From: Secundilactobacillus pentosiphilus
Lineage (GTDB): Bacteria; Bacillota; Bacilli; Lactobacillales; Lactobacillaceae
Length of the DNA stretch: 64,000 bases
Direction of reading: 5' to 3'
NCBI RefSeq assembly: GCF_002217985.1
Contig: NZ_BCMI01000001.1
Location: 176,455 to 240,454, forward strand
In this document: piece by piece, positions 62,642 through 64,000 of the stretch
Layout of the letters: the number at the start of each line of letters is the position of its first letter
Numbering within the stretch: the stretch's first letter is position 1
The notes under the pieces: model-generated
Database searches by the model: none
Seen by the model: the letters and a program-made list of their open reading frames with translations, nothing else
Told to the model about the DNA's origin: nothing
Made by a program: the position numbers and the translations under genes

Positions 62642-62685
62642 AAATGGGGCCTGTTCCGACAAAATTGTCGGGACAGGCCCCATTT
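62642..62685 (+). terminator. Terminator after serS
   Basis: AAATGGGGCCTGT pairs with ACAGGCCCCATTT; the inner GACAAAATTGTC completes the hairpin. Confidence 0.85.
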
Positions 62686-62689
62686 GATT

Positions 62690-63001
62690 GAAATGTTCAA
62701 TAATCTGGACTTATTGGAAACTAAAATGCCCATTAAATACATTTTTATAGAATTAAATGGGTAACTTATTCATTGTCAACCAAATTGGATTTATAAATAA
62801 TGATGAGAAACAGTCGGGTTTTAAACCACTTTTTAGTTGTCTAATTAAAGCAATTAACGGCAACCAATCCTGATTCTAAAAAGTTCAAAGAAATTAAAAA
62901 AAGGGGTAGCTTTTTTTATAGAAGACGTGTAATATAGTTGTTGCAGTTGAAACACAGAACATTTTGCTCTGAATAACTATTCAACAACTTGAAAAAAGTT
63001 G
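62690..63001 (+). other. Gene-free interval before tRNA cluster
   Basis: AT-rich and without a supported gene. An inverted repeat CAACAACTT / AAGTTGTTG (62982-62990 and 62996-63004) overlaps the tRNA promoter. A weak hairpin with an AAAAAAAGGGGTAGC stretch and T-run is at about 62899-62920. Confidence 0.45.
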
Positions 63002-63035
63002 TTGACAGCGAAATTGCTGGATGATAAACTATAAT
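63002..63035 (+). promoter_or_regulatory. Promoter of tRNA cluster
   Basis: TTGACA (63002-63007) and TAAACT (63025-63030) with 17 bases; TATAAT (63030-63035) overlaps. This is a strong sigma-A promoter for the tRNA operon. Confidence 0.75.
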
Positions 63036-63086
63036 AGTTGTTTCAAAGAGGTCGATCATCATTGTTCACCTTTTGAGCATCATCAT

Positions 63087-63159
63087 GGAGGATTAGCTCA
63101 GTTGGGAGAGCGTCTGCCTTACAAGCAGAGGGTCACAGGTTCGAGCCCTGTATCCTCCA
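63087..63159 (+). tRNA. tRNA-Val (TAC)
   Basis: 73 bases; acceptor GGAGGAT/ATCCTCC pairs, anticodon loop CTTACAA, T-loop GGTTCGAGCC. First of eight genes. Confidence 0.97.
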
Positions 63160-63161
63160 TT

Positions 63162-63234
63162 GAGCCGTTAGCTCAGTTGGTAGAGCATCTGACTTTTAAT
63201 CAGAGGGTCGACAGTTCGAGACTGTCACGGCTCA
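63162..63234 (+). tRNA. tRNA-Lys (TTT)
   Basis: 73 bases; acceptor GAGCCGT/ACGGCTC, loop CTTTTAA, T-loop AGTTCGAGAC. Confidence 0.97.
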
Positions 63235-63251
63235 TTAACCAGTATCACCAT

Positions 63252-63333
63252 GCGGGTGTGGCGGAACTGGCAGACGCGCTAGATTTAGGTTCTAGTGTCT
63301 TACGACGTGGGGGTTCGAGTCCCTTCACCCGCA
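63252..63333 (+). tRNA. tRNA-Leu (TAG)
   Basis: 82 bases with long variable arm; acceptor GCGGGTG/CACCCGC, anticodon loop ATTTAGG, T-loop GGTTCGAGTC. Confidence 0.97.
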
Positions 63334-63359
63334 TTCAACTTAATAGCAACATCACTTTC

Positions 63360-63432
63360 GCCGACTTAGCTCAGTTGGCAGAGCATCTCACTAGTAATGA
63401 GGAGGTCGGAGGTTCGAATCCTCTAGTCGGCA
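63360..63432 (+). tRNA. tRNA-Thr (AGT anticodon)
   Basis: 73 bases; acceptor GCCGACT/AGTCGGC, anticodon loop CTAGTAA giving AGT. Thr tRNAs with A34 are less common than TGT or GGT in bacteria. Confidence 0.93.
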
Positions 63433-63436
63433 TTGT

Positions 63437-63508
63437 GCGGAAGTAGTTCAGTGGTAGAACATCACCTTGCCATGGTGGGGGTCGCGGGTTCGAATCCCGT
63501 CTTCCGCT
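63437..63508 (+). tRNA. tRNA-Gly (GCC)
   Basis: 72 bases; acceptor GCGGAAG/CTTCCGC, anticodon loop TTGCCAT. Confidence 0.97.
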
Positions 63509-63523
63509 TTTTGCGTTTTTCCT

Positions 63524-63609
63524 GCCGGGGTGGCGGAATTGGCAGACGCACAGGACTTAAAATCCTGCGGTCAGTGATGACCGTACCGGTTCGATCCCGG
63601 TCCTCGGCA
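63524..63609 (+). tRNA. tRNA-Leu (TAA)
   Basis: 86 bases with long variable arm; anticodon loop CTTAAAA, T-loop GGTTCGATCC, acceptor GCCGGGG/CCTCGGC. Confidence 0.97.
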
Positions 63610-63631
63610 TTTTTAATAAAAATATATCTTT

Positions 63632-63705
63632 GCACCCATAGCGCAATTGGATAGAGTGTCTGACTACGAATCAGAAGGTTGTAGGTTCGACTCCTACTGG
63701 GTGCA
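63632..63705 (+). tRNA. tRNA-Arg (ACG)
   Basis: 74 bases; acceptor GCACCCA/TGGGTGC, anticodon loop CTACGAA, read with inosine. Confidence 0.97.
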
Positions 63706-63728
63706 TTTTTGCTGTTTTAAACAACAAA

Positions 63729-63802
63729 CGGGAAGTAGCTCAGCTTGGTAGAGCACTACGTTCGGGACGTAGGGGTCGCAGGTTCAAATCCTGTTTTCCC
63801 GA
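63729..63802 (+). tRNA. tRNA-Pro (CGG)
   Basis: 74 bases; acceptor CGGGAAG/TTTTCCCG-type, anticodon loop TTCGGGA giving CGG. Last of the cluster. Confidence 0.95.
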
Positions 63803-63820
63803 TCAGGAACCGAACGTGAG

Positions 63821-63847
63821 AGATCGTCAGAAATGACGGTCTTTTTT
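63821..63847 (+). terminator. Terminator of tRNA cluster
   Basis: AGATCGTCA / TGACGGTCT around GAAA, with one wobble, then a T-run. Confidence 0.8.
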
Positions 63848-63936
63848 TGTGTCTGGTAGTTTAAGTAGGTGCCGGAATAATTAACGTCAGCGACATTTTT
63901 TGGGTCATCGTCAAATCGTATTGATGGTGTCTCATA

Positions 63937-63967
63937 AGCGCAGTCACATTTTTGTGACTGTGCTTTT
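63937..63967 (+). terminator. Second terminator-like hairpin near right edge
   Basis: GCGCAGTCAC pairs with GTGACTGTGC around ATTTTT, followed by TTTTT. No gene is seen between it and the tRNA terminator. Confidence 0.65.
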
Positions 63968-64000
63968 TACTATTTCTGGATTAGTGAAATGCGGTTAAAG

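Noticed and set aside
63021..63654. Protein frames across the tRNA cluster
   Set aside because: They read through complete tRNA genes and have no independent support.
62690..64000. rRNA operon with the tRNA genes
   Set aside because: No 16S, 23S or 5S sequence is seen on either side.

Overview
The window looks like a chromosomal segment of a low-to-moderate GC Gram-positive in the Lactobacillaceae, probably a heterofermentative lactobacillus. Support comes from clean GGAGG-type ribosome binding sites, T-box leaders before metA and serS, a lysine riboswitch before a lysP-type permease, a PyrR-type attenuator, a fumarate-type PyrD, PepN, pyruvate oxidase, and a pdxST/pdxR locus. The genus cannot be fixed from the sequence alone. 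No insertion sequence, prophage, rRNA operon or CRISPR array is seen.

Layout. 1-2.5 kb: a truncated membrane protein, a decayed TetR/ImmA chimera, a zinc-ribbon membrane protein and a Ser/Thr-rich lipoprotein. 2.5-8 kb: metA behind a Met T-box, a Lys-rich secreted protein, and pyridoxal phosphate synthesis (pdxS, pdxT and divergent pdxR). 8-12.5 kb: an SDR oxidoreductase, an ACR3-type efflux protein, and a MarR/oxidoreductase/hypothetical operon. 12.5-25 kb: the main accessory block, with three GH78 rhamnosidase-like enzymes lacking signal peptides. One overlaps a PnuC-type transporter gene. The other two alternate with two related MFS transporters behind a divergent AraC regulator. Two further genes (an aminotransferase and an unknown) sit between these parts. 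25-31 kb: an ornithine-cyclodeaminase-like enzyme plus aminotransferase behind a structured leader, a fetAB-type ABC exporter with a glutamine amidotransferase, and a MATE pump with no normal start codon. 31-37.4 kb: an alcohol/aldehyde dehydrogenase operon followed by a three-gene proton-translocating transhydrogenase (pntAA, pntAB, pntB). 37.5-51 kb: mostly envelope and housekeeping genes (serine hydrolase, CPBP protease, PepN, GH8-like lipoprotein, pyruvate oxidase, RluD-like enzyme, DUF1003, PyrD, NCS1 permease). 51.1-52.1 kb: a gene-free kilobase with a candidate small RNA and a 91-bp tandem repeat adjoining a near-perfect 100-bp palindrome. 52-58.5 kb: metal homeostasis (CDF exporter, DtxR/MntR regulator), a TauE/SafE cluster, PAP2 phosphatase, esterase and acetyltransferases. 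58.5-64 kb: lysine riboswitch and permease, deoxynucleoside kinase, Ser T-box and serS, then eight tRNA genes (Val, Lys, Leu, Thr, Gly, Leu, Arg, Pro).

How it fits together. Several transport genes are read out through RNA: uncharged tRNA (metA, serS), lysine (lysP) and PyrR/UMP (NCS1 permease). Alcohol and aldehyde oxidation produces NADH, and the adjacent transhydrogenase could convert it to NADPH. The GH78 block suggests import of intact small glycosides and their hydrolysis in the cytoplasm. The most novel-looking items are the PnuC/GH78 gene pair, the leader RNA of the cyclodeaminase operon, and the palindrome/repeat array with its neighbouring small RNA candidate.
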